From Parasalinivibrio latis (GTDB lineage: Bacteria; Pseudomonadota; Gammaproteobacteria; Enterobacterales; Vibrionaceae), in the NCBI RefSeq assembly GCF_036825535.1, contig NZ_CP098813.1, positions 1,054,001 through 1,118,000 of the forward strand: DNA of 64,000 nt, written 5' to 3'. Shown here one piece after another: positions 41,913 through 50,781 of the stretch. The first letter of the stretch is position 1. The number at the start of each line of letters is the position of its first letter. The translations under genes and the position numbers were made by a program. The notes under the pieces are model-generated. The model had not been told where the DNA came from and made no database searches. It worked only from the letters and a program-made list of their open reading frames with translations.

Positions 41913-42630
41913 TTCAATTTTACCTCCGAACGCCACGAATGAGGAGCGGGCGCTAGAACAAAGTGTCTGTCGCTCCTCAGACATCCCGGTACCTTTGCAT
42001 GACCTTTGGAATCCCGAGACATGTCCTGAAGAACTGCTGCCCTGGTTGGCTTGGGCATTCAGTGTGGAGGAGTGGGATTCGTCTTGGACCGCTGGACAGA
42101 AGCGCGAAGTCATCAAGCAAAGTGCAACCTTACACCTGAAAAAGGGCACAGTAGGCGCCGTAAAAAGGGCACTGAATGCCTTGGGTGTGAAAGTGGATAT
42201 CACCGAGTGGTTTGAAACAGGTGGTGAACCACATACGTTCAAACTGGTTTCCTGGGCTAACGCCAATCTTGCGCCAAACGATGAAGCCGTGTTGGGGCCT
42301 GCGTTGTATGACTCACTGGCACGCTTGATTGACAGTGTTAAGCCGGTTCGCAGCCACTATGAAATTCGCATTGGTGTTGCCTTTAACGATGGCCTTGGCA
42401 TTAACAACATCATGAATGCGGGTCAATCGCTGCGCAGAGAGGTTGAACCAAAACAAGAACCAATGGAATCAAGGTGTGGGCTAAATACTGCTGCACTTAT
42501 CCAAACTACTGAAGTGGTGAGAAAACAGATGTTACCCATGGCTGCGACAGATTTTAAGAATACCAGTTTGGCGGTAGCGGCTGTCAGCAGTTCAGTTGTC
42601 CTGGTTCAGTTTTTTATGGAGGCCACATGA
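41905..42630 (+). CDS. Tail protein I
   Basis: 241 residues, P2 gpI-type. VCRSSDIPVPLHDLWNPETCPEELLPWLAWAFSVEEWDSSWTAGQKREVIKQSATLHLKKGTVGAVKRALNALG is the family core. The tail beyond residue 175 is variable. The protein connects the baseplate to fibres. Overlaps J by eight bases and the fibre gene by four. Confidence 0.93.
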   Translation: MADSILPPNATNEERALEQSVCRSSDIPVPLHDLWNPETCPEELLPWLAWAFSVEEWDSSWTAGQKREVIKQSATLHLKKGTVGAVKRALNALGVKVDITEWFETGGEPHTFKLVSWANANLAPNDEAVLGPALYDSLARLIDSVKPVRSHYEIRIGVAFNDGLGINNIMNAGQSLRREVEPKQEPMESRCGLNTAALIQTTEVVRKQMLPMAATDFKNTSLAVAAVSSSVVLVQFFMEAT

Positions 42631-43664
42631 GTAACACCCTAACCCCTGTTGTTACCTCGGCTGGTTTGAATGCGGTCTTTAATGCGCAAAGCACTGGACT
42701 GGACGCGACCATCATTGAAATTGCGTTAGGTGATGCCGCATGGACACCCGACAACACCGCTACCACCCTACAGAACGAGAAACGCCGCATAACAGTCAGC
42801 GGTGAGCGCGTCAGTGATTCGCAGATCCACCTCACTGGAGTAGAGGATGGCACTGACTTGGAGTATTGGGTGCGTGAGGTTGGCTTCTATCTGGCTGATG
42901 GCACTTTACTGGCCATATGGATCAATGCCAACCAAGCCTTGGCATACAAGAGCGCGGGAGTTGATTTGCTGTTGGCTTTTGACTTGGTACTTTCGGCGCT
43001 CCCGGCTAACAGTGTGACGGTAGATGGTTCAGCCGGTTTCAATTTGCCTCCTGCTACGGGTAGCAAGCGTGGCTTGGTACGTATTGCAACACAAGCAGAA
43101 GTAGAGGCGGGAATTTCCGAAGACGTGGTCATCACGCCGGCTCAGTTGTACGGCCAATTATCGCTTAGTTCGCCTGTCGGAACTGTCATTGCTTTTGCCG
43201 CGAACACCCCCCCTGGTGGCTTTATTGAATGTAATGGCGCGGCGTTGTCTCGCAGCGCTTACGCGGAGCTATTCACGACAATCAGCACCGCTTTTGGTGC
43301 GGGGGATGGAACGACAACATTTAATTTGCCTGACTTTAGAGGTGAATTCCTCCGCGGTTGGGACCATGAACGTGGAGTTGATACAGGACGTGGGTTCGGT
43401 ACTTCTCAAGGCGACGCGATTAGGAACATTTATGGAAATGCGCGGTTTGGTAACAATGTAGACAACATGGGTGTTTTGATTTACGAGACGGATGGTGCAT
43501 TTCACGCTGGTGGCTATAACAGAGTGTGGTACCAAGGCTACAACGGTAATGGAATCCCAAGAGATAGCGCACAATGGCTATTATTTAATGCTTCCAGAGT
43601 TGTACCCACAGCGGAAGAAAACCGCCCGAGAAACAGTGCAATCATGTACTGCATTAAGTATTAA
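42627..43664 (+). CDS. Tail fibre with collar domain
   Basis: 345 residues. The N-terminal P2-H-like/DUF3751 part (TPVVTSAGLNAVFNAQSTGLDATIIEIALGDAAW...YWVREVGFYLADGTLLAIW) attaches to the baseplate. A tail-collar domain follows (GTVIAFAANTPPGGFIECNGAALSRSAYAELFTTISTAFGAGDGTTTFNLPDFRGEFLRGWDHERGVDTGRGFGTSQ). The C-terminal receptor-binding tip is short (about 100 residues), Gly- and Asn-rich, and ends ENRPRNSAIMYCIKY. It decides host range. Confidence 0.9.
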   Translation: MSNTLTPVVTSAGLNAVFNAQSTGLDATIIEIALGDAAWTPDNTATTLQNEKRRITVSGERVSDSQIHLTGVEDGTDLEYWVREVGFYLADGTLLAIWINANQALAYKSAGVDLLLAFDLVLSALPANSVTVDGSAGFNLPPATGSKRGLVRIATQAEVEAGISEDVVITPAQLYGQLSLSSPVGTVIAFAANTPPGGFIECNGAALSRSAYAELFTTISTAFGAGDGTTTFNLPDFRGEFLRGWDHERGVDTGRGFGTSQGDAIRNIYGNARFGNNVDNMGVLIYETDGAFHAGGYNRVWYQGYNGNGIPRDSAQWLLFNASRVVPTAEENRPRNSAIMYCIKY

Positions 43665-43675
43665 AAGGTGACGGT

Positions 43676-44368
43676 ATGATAATGCTTTACAATTTTCACC
43701 CAGAGACCAAAGAGTTTATTGGTGAATCAGAGGCACGCCTTGACCCTCTGGAGAAAAAGCCTTTAATCCCGGCATACGCAACACCTCTTCCACCACCCTG
43801 TATTGTGAAGGAAAAACAAGCCGCAATTTTCAATGAGGAAGGTTGGCAGGTGGTTTCAGACCATCGTGGGGCAGAATATTACCTTCCAGATGGTACGCAT
43901 CATATTATCAATAGTGTCGGGGAAGAACTCCCAGCGGATGCGCTTAGTGAGCCTCCGCCAAAATCTATTGATGAGTTAAAAAAGAATGCCATCAATAAGA
44001 TTTTAGATTTTGCGAGAGAATCCCGCGCCAGCTTTGCAGGGTATGTGGATCAATACAAATTGGCGGGTTGGAACGATAAGTCTCAACGAGCCCAGCGATA
44101 TCTCTACGGAACGGCACTGGAAGGCGATGAGAGTATTCTGCTCGCAGAGTGCTTAAAGCGAGGCAAAGAAGAGACGCCTGAGCAACTTGCCACTCTTCAA
44201 TCAAAAAAGGCACAGCGGTTGGCCGAAGCGGTTGCCATCATTGATGGAATGGAGTCCGCTGCGTTAAGTGCGATTGAATACCAGGATCATAAGTCAGGTG
44301 TTGATGAACTGCTTGAAGCGCTCAAAGCGAATGCCAATGAAGAGCTTGCAAAGCTTATGGAGGCATAA
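43676..44368 (+). CDS. Tail fibre assembly protein
   Basis: 230 residues. AIFNEEGWQVVSDHRGAEYYLPDGTHHIINSVGEELP is typical of tail-fibre assembly chaperones of myophages. The C-terminal half is helical and Ala/Glu-rich. Placed directly behind the fibre gene, which it should help fold. TAA stop overlaps the next ATG. Confidence 0.85.
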   Translation: MIMLYNFHPETKEFIGESEARLDPLEKKPLIPAYATPLPPPCIVKEKQAAIFNEEGWQVVSDHRGAEYYLPDGTHHIINSVGEELPADALSEPPPKSIDELKKNAINKILDFARESRASFAGYVDQYKLAGWNDKSQRAQRYLYGTALEGDESILLAECLKRGKEETPEQLATLQSKKAQRLAEAVAIIDGMESAALSAIEYQDHKSGVDELLEALKANANEELAKLMEA

Positions 44369-44760
44369 TGACTGTCTGGCGATTTCGTCTCTCAGAACCC
44401 TTTTACTATCAACACGCTATTTTTGACGGTGTCGTGTTTGAAAATGACTGGGCTAAGATTGAACACGGCGAAATCATGATAAAAGCCGGCTATGCCTGGG
44501 ACGGCTGCTCTCCGAAATGGCATCTCTTTGGGTTGGTCACGATAGGGACGCCAGATGGCACGCTGAGATTTAGCAAACCATGGACGTGGGAGGCCAGTCT
44601 GGTGCATGACATTTTGTGCCAGTTCCGCCGGGACATCCCCCTGTGTAAGGCTGATGTTACCCGCATCTTTCATGACCAGCTTCTTGAGGCGAAGTGGCCA
44701 CTTGCCGGATTCTATACGTGGGTGGTAAACACGTTGGGGCCACAGGATTTTAGTCGCTAA
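44368..44760 (+). CDS. DUF1353-like phage protein
   Basis: 130 residues. IKAGYAWDGCSPKWH and WEASLVHDILCQFRRDIPLCKADVTRIFHDQLLEAKW show the DUF1353 pattern (YxxDGxSxP ... LVHDxL ... ADxxFhxxL). Found near tail-fibre genes in many phages; function unknown, perhaps a cell-wall or fibre accessory. The conserved HD pair suggests a metal site. Last gene before the gap that precedes the sheath. Confidence 0.72.
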   Translation: MTVWRFRLSEPFYYQHAIFDGVVFENDWAKIEHGEIMIKAGYAWDGCSPKWHLFGLVTIGTPDGTLRFSKPWTWEASLVHDILCQFRRDIPLCKADVTRIFHDQLLEAKWPLAGFYTWVVNTLGPQDFSR

Positions 44761-44981
44761 AACACGGTATCAGGTTGTGTGGGTGAAACCTGGACTGCTG
44801 CCGGAATTCGCTTCGGTTACCCTAGTGTCGTTACATTTTTCCGTGTGTTCTCTCAACCTAGAGCCGGTTACTGACATCGCTAATCCGATGAATACCTGCC
44901 ACTAACATGCATCATTTCACCTGATCCCCGCCAAAGGGGGGCGGCATCCTCGGGGCATTTCTTGCCCATTGAGGATATCGC
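44761..44981 (+). promoter_or_regulatory. Gap with putative late promoter box upstream of tail sheath
   Basis: TTTCACCTGATCCCCGCCAAA (44915-44935) is nearly identical to the box before the protease gene at 36365. It lies 47 bases before the sheath ATG. No gene is seen in the 221 bases. A late transcription start for the tail operon is inferred. Confidence 0.5.
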
Positions 44982-46142
44982 ATGCCCGGACAGTTCCTGC
45001 ACGGGGTCGAAGTGGTCGAGTTGGATGGGGGACCCCGTCCAATCCGCACCGTCAAAAGCTCAGTCATCGGTTTAGTGGGCACTGCCCCGGATGCTGACAC
45101 CACGCTTTTCCCGTTAAATACCCCGGTCCTGATTGCTGGCCGCCGTTCTGAAGCAGCACCGCTGGGCACATCAGGCTCTATACCTTCCGCTATTGATGGG
45201 ATCTTTGATCAGGCAGGTGCCATGGTCGTTGTTATCCGGGTTGATGCTGACGACGATCCCAACCAGCAGCTGGCAAATGTCCTAGGCGGAGTGAATACCG
45301 ACACAGGCGACTATGAAGGGCTGCAAGCATTGCTCGCGGCCGAGTCCATGTTGGGGGTTGCTCCGAGGATCTTGATTGTGCCCGGATTTAGTGAGGAGCA
45401 AGCAGTAGTCTCTGAATTAATGGGCATTGCTGAGCGCTTATGTGCGGTCATCATCGCTGATGGACCGAGCACCAATGACGCCGCGGCTATTGCTTACCGG
45501 CAGAACTTCGGCAGCGCCCGCGTCTACATTGTGGATCCCAAAGCCCGGGTGTTCGATGTTGCCACGGCCAGTGAAAAGGTGGAGCCCATGAGTCCCCGGG
45601 TCGCAGGACTGATTTCTCGCTCTGATAATGACCGCGGTTTCTGGTGGTCACCGTCAAACCTGGAAATCTACGGCATCATCGGTACCGAGCGGGCGGTAGA
45701 TTTTACGCTGGGCGATACCAATGCCCGTGCCAACTACCTTAATGAAAATGAGGTAGCAACCGTCATCCAGAAAACCGGTTTTCGCTTGTGGGGTAATCGA
45801 ACCTGTTCAAGTGACCCCAAATGGGCGTTCCTGTCTGTCCGGCGTACCGCAGACATGATCAACGAGAGTCTGCTGCGGGCACACCTTTGGGCTGTTGACC
45901 GCAACATCACCAAAACCTATCTCGAAGATGTCACCGAAGGGGTAAATGCCTACCTTCGCGACCTCAAAGCGATTGGCGCCATTATTGGTGGAGAGTGCTG
46001 GGCAGACCCTACACTCAATACCCCGTCCAATATTTCCCAAGGCAAAGTCTACTTCGATTTTGATTTTACGCCCCCGTTTCCGGCTGAGCACGTGACATTC
46101 CGCTCAAGCCTGGTCAATGACTACCTTGAGGAGATCGTCTGA
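44982..46142 (+). CDS. Tail sheath protein (FI-like)
   Basis: 386 residues, P2 FI type and length. LHGVEVVELDGGPRPIRTVKSSVIGLVGTAPDAD is the conserved start, and LRDLKAIGAIIGGECWADPTLNTPSNISQGKVYFDFDFTPPFPAEHVTFRS is the conserved end. It makes the contractile sheath. First gene of the tail operon, stop overlapping the tube gene start. Confidence 0.95.
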   Translation: MPGQFLHGVEVVELDGGPRPIRTVKSSVIGLVGTAPDADTTLFPLNTPVLIAGRRSEAAPLGTSGSIPSAIDGIFDQAGAMVVVIRVDADDDPNQQLANVLGGVNTDTGDYEGLQALLAAESMLGVAPRILIVPGFSEEQAVVSELMGIAERLCAVIIADGPSTNDAAAIAYRQNFGSARVYIVDPKARVFDVATASEKVEPMSPRVAGLISRSDNDRGFWWSPSNLEIYGIIGTERAVDFTLGDTNARANYLNENEVATVIQKTGFRLWGNRTCSSDPKWAFLSVRRTADMINESLLRAHLWAVDRNITKTYLEDVTEGVNAYLRDLKAIGAIIGGECWADPTLNTPSNISQGKVYFDFDFTPPFPAEHVTFRSSLVNDYLEEIV

Positions 46143-46648
46143 TGTTCAAAGACACGCTCAGGGAAATGAACCTGTACGTCAATGGCAAAGGCTATGCCGG
46201 CGTCATTGATGAGCTCAACCTGCCCAAGCTGAAGCTGAAAACGGAAGAATACCGAGGCGGCGGGATGAATCTCCCCATCGATGTCGACATGGGAATGGAG
46301 AAACTTGAAACAGACTTCACTCTGTCCAAATTTGACAAAGATGTGCTGACAAGCTTTGGGCTCAAAGCGGGCAGCAGTATTCCACTCACTGTGCGAGGTG
46401 CCGTGCTCTCGGAAGAAGATGGCTCTGAAATGCCTTTGGTGGTGACGCTTCGCGGCATCCTGACCGAAGTGGATTTTGGTACCTGGAAGAGTGGCGAGAA
46501 CACGCCAGTGAAAGTGGTGATGTCGCTGCGTTATTACAAACTCACCCTAAATGGGGAAGAGGTGCACGAAATCGATGTTGCCAACATGGTCCGCAAGATT
46601 GATGGCGTCGACCAACTGGCAAACACCCGCAAACACATAGGACTGTAA
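46142..46648 (+). CDS. Major tail tube protein (FII-like)
   Basis: 168 residues. LREMNLYVNGKGYAGVIDELNLPKLKLKTEEYRGGGMNLPIDVDMGMEKLETDFTLSKFDKDVL and SLRYYKLTLNGEEVHEIDVANMVRKIDGVDQLANTRKHIGL follow P2 FII closely. It forms the inner tube of the tail. Overlaps the sheath gene by one base. Confidence 0.95.
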   Translation: MFKDTLREMNLYVNGKGYAGVIDELNLPKLKLKTEEYRGGGMNLPIDVDMGMEKLETDFTLSKFDKDVLTSFGLKAGSSIPLTVRGAVLSEEDGSEMPLVVTLRGILTEVDFGTWKSGENTPVKVVMSLRYYKLTLNGEEVHEIDVANMVRKIDGVDQLANTRKHIGL

Positions 46649-46651
46649 CCC

Positions 46652-46924
46652 ATGGAAACCATCACGCTCGGATACCCAATTGAAGTCGAAGGAGAGCAGA
46701 TTACGGTGATCACCCTGCGGCGTCCGAAAGCGCGCGACCTAAAACACATGGAAACGGCCAAAGGGGGTGAGATTGCCAAATCCATTGGCCTGATTGCCAA
46801 CTTGGCGGAACTGCCCCCATCTGCGATTGAAAACCTCGATGCCAGCGACTTCCAGAAAGTGAGTGACGTCGTGGCCAGTTTTTTAACGACGCCAGGCTCG
46901 ACGGAGACCTCTATGGCGTGCTAG
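46652..46924 (+). CDS. Tail assembly chaperone (P2 E-like), upstream frame
   Basis: 90 residues. VEGEQITVITLRRPKARDLKHMETAKGGEIAKSIGLIANLAELPPSAIENLDASDFQKVSDVVASFLT is the FluMu gp41/P2 E-type chaperone. A slippery sequence T TTT TTA (46879-46885) near its end lets some ribosomes shift -1 and continue to 47040, giving a longer E-E'-like product. Such pairs control tape-measure folding and tail length. Confidence 0.9.
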   Translation: METITLGYPIEVEGEQITVITLRRPKARDLKHMETAKGGEIAKSIGLIANLAELPPSAIENLDASDFQKVSDVVASFLTTPGSTETSMAC

Positions 46925-47040
46925 CCGACCTGGCGGCGGTGTTTCATTGGCCTCCTTCTGATCTTTGGGAGCTTGAGCTTAAAGACATCCGGCGTTGGCA
47001 CCGTGAAGCGCGGTTAAGAGCAGGGAGCATGTATGGCTGA
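46880..47040 (+). CDS. Tail assembly frameshift extension (P2 E'/GpE-like)
   Basis: Downstream frame entered by -1 shift at T TTT TTA (46879-46885). It reads NDARLDGDLYGVLADLAAVF and then HWPPSDLWELELKDIRRWHREARLRAGSMYG, with the WPPSDLxxLxLxDIRRWHxxA pattern of the GpE family. A GTG at 46918 could start it alone. P2 uses T TTT TTG at the same place for E+E'. Its stop overlaps the tape-measure start by eight bases. Confidence 0.85.
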
Positions 47041-48985
47041 TTTGGCCGTCTCGGTTGTGCTCAAAGCGGTCGACAGATTGACCGCACCAATTCGCAAGAT
47101 ACATCGGGTAACCGAACGCCTTTCTGACCTTTTTCAGAGCGCAGGCAAAGCAGTGCAGTCGTTCAGTGAGCGCCAGCGCGCGCTTCGTGGCCAACTTGCT
47201 ACGTCCAACCGACTACTGGCTAGGCAAAAAAGGGTGATTGAATCCTATGCCCGTTTACGGAGTCAGGTTGGAAGCCTCACCAACCAGCTTCGACATGCTG
47301 CGCGTGAAGCCGCCATGCTCGGGGCAAAACTCACGGTGGTTGCTGGTATCGGACTTTTTGGGTTCAAAAGCCAGTTTGTTGATACCGCTGCCCAGTTTGA
47401 AACCTTCCAGACCATCCTTGAAACCACCGAAGGCAGCAGCGAAAAAGCCCGGCAGGCGATGCAATGGGTCAGCGATTTCGCAACGAAAACCCCTTATGAA
47501 CTAGCGGAGGTTAATGAAGCCTTCGTTAAGTTGCGTGCATATGGATTGGATCCCACCGATGGGTTGTTGAAAACCCTGGGAGATACTTCGTCGGCCATGG
47601 GTAAAGATCTCACACAGGCCGTAGAAGCGATTGCGGATGCGGTTACGGGGGAAAATGAACGCCTGAAAGAATTCGGCATCAAGGGAAGCACTACAGGCGA
47701 GACCATAACCTACGAATTCACGGACAAGGCAGGTCGCCAGCAATTTCTATCGGTTGACAAGAATGATCGACAAGCTATCCGACAAGCTCTCGTTGGCATT
47801 TTTAATGATAAGTACGACGGGGCGATGGACAGACTGTCCCGGACCTGGGGAGGCATGCTGTCAAACTTGGCCGACCAGTGGACCCGGTTTGCCGGTATGG
47901 TGATGTCATCGGGGGTGTTTGCGCTGATGAAAAGCCGGCTTGCAGAGGTGCTGGCAACCATAAACGCACTGGCGGATAGCGGGAAGTTGCAGACTTATGC
48001 AGATGCCTTGGCCACACAGTTGGTTCGTGTCATCGAGGGACTTTGGGTGTTCGGACAAACCTTTGTGTCAGCCAGCCGCAAGGTTATCCATGTGGCGAGC
48101 CAGATTGCAGACATGCTCGGTGGCTGGCGCCCCTTGTTAATTGGTCTGTCGGCACTGATGGCAGGGCGGTTCGTCTTGTCACTGGCGCTGTCTGCAAAAG
48201 CAATGGCGGTGTTTGGTTACCAGGCTGCGTTACTGACCAAAGGCGGTGTCATGTATTTGGCGACCAAACTGGGCGTGCTTATCCGGGCCGGTTCATTGTT
48301 GAGATGGGTATTTGCGGTCACGCCAGTCGGGCTGCTTGTCACCGCAATAACCGTGGCTGTGGGTGTGATTTACAAATACTGGGCTCAGATACGCGCGTTC
48401 GGGGAGGGAGTGGTGGCAGGATTGCAAACCGGTATTGAACCGGTGAAAGCCATGCTCTCGCCGCTTGCCCCTATGCTCTCTGTGATTGGTGAGGCGGTCA
48501 GTTGGGCCGTGAAAAAGCTTGGTGGTCTTTTTATGCCGGTGTCAGCTACAACGGCGGAGCTTGGGAAAGCGGCGGCTGCCGGCAAGCAGTTTGGAGAATG
48601 GCTCGCGTCTGGTCTGCAGTTGGCACTTACCCCCCTTTCCCTTTACATCGAGGGGATCACCTGGGTGAAAAATAACCTTGGTGCTGTGACGGAGGCCGCC
48701 ACATCGTTGGGGCGCGGTATAGGGGATGTCCTTGGCAAAGCGGGGGAAAGTGTCTCCGTCGCCATGGACTGGGCGTTTGGCAGTGATAGCAAGGCTCCTT
48801 CACCAGTAGCACCGACACCGCCGATGCAGCTCAACAGCACTATCCATGTGACGCAACAGCCTGGTGAAGACGGGGAGGCGTTGGGAAGGCGAATAGTCCA
48901 AGAACAAATGCGTATTCAGGCGAAGCGGGAGAGTGTGCGGCAACGTGGGGCGTTGTTTGATTACCAGGAGCAGGCATTGCCATGA
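47033..48985 (+). CDS. Tail tape-measure protein
   Basis: 650 residues. Helical N-terminus (KIHRVTERLSDLFQSAGKAVQSFSERQRALRGQLATSNRLLARQKRVIESYARLRSQVGSLTNQLRHAAREAAML), conserved phage tape-measure core (FETFQTILETTEGSSEKARQAMQWVSDFATKTPYELAEVNEAFVKLRAYGLDPTDGLLKTLGDTSSAMGKDLTQAVEAIADAVTGENERLKEFGI), then several hydrophobic stretches. Its length sets tail length, so a medium-sized tail is expected. C-terminal GEDGEALGRRIVQEQMR is typical. Confidence 0.94.
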   Translation: MADLAVSVVLKAVDRLTAPIRKIHRVTERLSDLFQSAGKAVQSFSERQRALRGQLATSNRLLARQKRVIESYARLRSQVGSLTNQLRHAAREAAMLGAKLTVVAGIGLFGFKSQFVDTAAQFETFQTILETTEGSSEKARQAMQWVSDFATKTPYELAEVNEAFVKLRAYGLDPTDGLLKTLGDTSSAMGKDLTQAVEAIADAVTGENERLKEFGIKGSTTGETITYEFTDKAGRQQFLSVDKNDRQAIRQALVGIFNDKYDGAMDRLSRTWGGMLSNLADQWTRFAGMVMSSGVFALMKSRLAEVLATINALADSGKLQTYADALATQLVRVIEGLWVFGQTFVSASRKVIHVASQIADMLGGWRPLLIGLSALMAGRFVLSLALSAKAMAVFGYQAALLTKGGVMYLATKLGVLIRAGSLLRWVFAVTPVGLLVTAITVAVGVIYKYWAQIRAFGEGVVAGLQTGIEPVKAMLSPLAPMLSVIGEAVSWAVKKLGGLFMPVSATTAELGKAAAAGKQFGEWLASGLQLALTPLSLYIEGITWVKNNLGAVTEAATSLGRGIGDVLGKAGESVSVAMDWAFGSDSKAPSPVAPTPPMQLNSTIHVTQQPGEDGEALGRRIVQEQMRIQAKRESVRQRGALFDYQEQALP

Positions 48986-49422
48986 TGATGATGCTAGGTG
49001 GCTACCGGTTCAGTGTCGATACCGTCGCGTACGAAAGGATATCCCGGGATACCGGGTATCGTTGGGAAAAACAGGATGTTATCGGGACACAACCAGCCCT
49101 TCAGTTTCTCGGGCCAGGTGATGACACTTTATCCTTGGATGGTGTGTTATATCCGCATTACCGAGGTGGTCTCGGGCAGTTAAATGCGATGCGGGCTCAA
49201 GCAGGCCTGGGGGTTCCCTTGATGCTTATTGAAGGGAATGGGAAAGTGCTGGGCCGCTGGGTGATTGAGCGAGTCCAGGAAACGCAACGGACATTTGACA
49301 GGGATGGTACACCGGCAAAAATTCGTTTCTCCCTGAGACTTCGAAAACAGGACGCAGGGCGAAATCAGGAAGTGAATGATTTGACTATCACATCCTTGGC
49401 CCAGGCAAAGGGGGTGTCATGA
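48982..49422 (+). CDS. Tail protein U
   Basis: 146 residues. MMLGGYRFSVDTVAYERISRDTGYRWEKQD and GTQPALQFLGPGDDTLSLDGVLYPHYRGGLGQLNAMRAQAGLGVPLMLIEGNGKVLGRWVIERVQE are P2 gpU marks. Tail-tip or terminator component. Four-base overlaps on both sides. Confidence 0.93.
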   Translation: MMMMLGGYRFSVDTVAYERISRDTGYRWEKQDVIGTQPALQFLGPGDDTLSLDGVLYPHYRGGLGQLNAMRAQAGLGVPLMLIEGNGKVLGRWVIERVQETQRTFDRDGTPAKIRFSLRLRKQDAGRNQEVNDLTITSLAQAKGVS

Positions 49423-49622
49423 AAGCACTGACGGTTCAGGGTGATGTGCTTGATGCGGTTATTTGGCGGCACCTGGGCTCCCAGCCAGGTTTGGTCGAGC
49501 AGGTTCTTGAGGCCAATCCGGGGTTGGCAGGTTTGGGACCGGTGTTGCCTGCAGGGCTGATGATTGAACTGCCGGTACCGACGCTCCCAACTGAGCCTGT
49601 TAGGGTGCAGTTATGGGACTGA
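49419..49622 (+). CDS. Tail protein X
   Basis: 67 residues. LTVQGDVLDAVIWRHLGSQPGLVEQVLEANPGLAGLGPVLPAGLMIELP is a LysM-like fold typical of P2 gpX, which joins the tail tube end to the baseplate hub. Overlaps U by four bases and D by ten. Confidence 0.92.
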   Translation: MKALTVQGDVLDAVIWRHLGSQPGLVEQVLEANPGLAGLGPVLPAGLMIELPVPTLPTEPVRVQLWD

Positions 49623-50620
49623 CACCTGCTTATCGGATCGAAGTTAATGGCAAGGACATCACCTCGAAACTGAGGGAACGGCTGCTGGCATTGACGGTTG
49701 AAGATCGTGCTGGGATTTCGTCTGACAATGTAGAGCTGATGCTGGATGATGCCGGGGAGAACCTTGCATTCCCTCCTCTGGGTGCTGAAATTTCGGTTTC
49801 GCTGGGGTATCTGGAAACGGGCGTGGCGGATAAAGGGAAGTATGTCATTGATGAAGTGGAGTGTCAGGGTCCGCCAAGTGTCATGGTTGTCAGGGGCAAA
49901 GCAGCAGATATGAACAAAGGGCTGAAAATCCCGAAAACACGCACCTGGCAACATTCAGGTATTCCACCCTCCCCATACCGCCTGCAAACCCTCCTTAGTA
50001 CCATCGCGGCAGAGCATGGCCTCATCCCTGTATTGGGTAAGGAGTTCGAATCCACGGGTTACAGTGTCGTGCACCAAAGTAATGAGAGTGACTTGCAACT
50101 CTTGACCCGGCTCGGGCGAAAACTGGATGCGGTGGCGAAACCGGTAAACGGGTACCTGATCATTGCCAAAAGGGGGCAGGCACGCTCGGCAAGCGGGCAG
50201 GCAATGCCTTTTGACACTTTTACGAAGCAGGATTTGCTTATTTGGCGTTGCAGCGCGGTTCAACGTGAGCGGTATGCGGCGGTCAGAGCCCGTTACCAGG
50301 ACACCGCGACGGCTAAGGAGCAAACCGTGATGGAAGGCCAGGGGAAGCCGGTATTCACCATCCGGGCACTACATAAAAACAAGCAAGAAGCATGGTTGTC
50401 CGCCAAGGCCCAGCTGGCTGCATTTGCTCGCGGTGAAAGGCTAGTGGAACTCACCTTGCTGGGGTATCCCGCATTGGCGGCAGAACAGGGGATGATACTG
50501 ACGGGGATCCGGGATGGTGTCGATGGGGAATGGGTGATTGAAGAGGTGGTGCACCAGCTGTCCGGGGATGGTTTTGTTACCCAGGTGTACGGGGTCCAAA
50601 AACAGGGTGAAATTAGATAG
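49613..50620 (+). CDS. Tail protein D (late control D, baseplate hub)
   Basis: 335 residues. YRIEVNGKDITSKLRERLLALTVEDRAGISSDNVELMLDD, PKTRTWQHSGIPPSPYRLQTLLSTIAAEHGLIPVLGKEF and VHQSNESDLQLLTRLGRKLDAVAKP are gpD hub stretches. The last phage gene, 160 bases before attR. Complete. Confidence 0.94.
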   Translation: MGLTPAYRIEVNGKDITSKLRERLLALTVEDRAGISSDNVELMLDDAGENLAFPPLGAEISVSLGYLETGVADKGKYVIDEVECQGPPSVMVVRGKAADMNKGLKIPKTRTWQHSGIPPSPYRLQTLLSTIAAEHGLIPVLGKEFESTGYSVVHQSNESDLQLLTRLGRKLDAVAKPVNGYLIIAKRGQARSASGQAMPFDTFTKQDLLIWRCSAVQRERYAAVRARYQDTATAKEQTVMEGQGKPVFTIRALHKNKQEAWLSAKAQLAAFARGERLVELTLLGYPALAAEQGMILTGIRDGVDGEWVIEEVVHQLSGDGFVTQVYGVQKQGEIR

Positions 50621-50781
50621 TTTTTGGAATGAAAGTCACCTTTGGAAGGTAGAAATCCCCTCCAAAACTCCACGTAACATCCTGAATTAAAAGAACAAAA
50701 AAATCGTTCGCTGGTGTGTCAAAAATAGGTGTTTTTCAATTTTAACTATTTGAAAATTAAAACAAATATTAGTATTGCAAG
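50621..50781. other. Right prophage arm
   Basis: Gene-free phage DNA between the D gene and attR. CCCTCCAAAACTCC (50658-50671) repeats the left arm (14743-14756) and contains the candidate integrase arm motif CTCCAAAA (50660-50667). AT-rich toward the core. Confidence 0.5.

Noticed and set aside
42627..43664. Invertible tail-fibre segment
   Set aside because: No second fibre tip, no inverted repeats and no invertase gene nearby.
14811..50620. Transposable Mu-type prophage
   Set aside because: No MuA/MuB transposase genes; a tyrosine integrase, excisionase and 23-bp att repeats are present instead.
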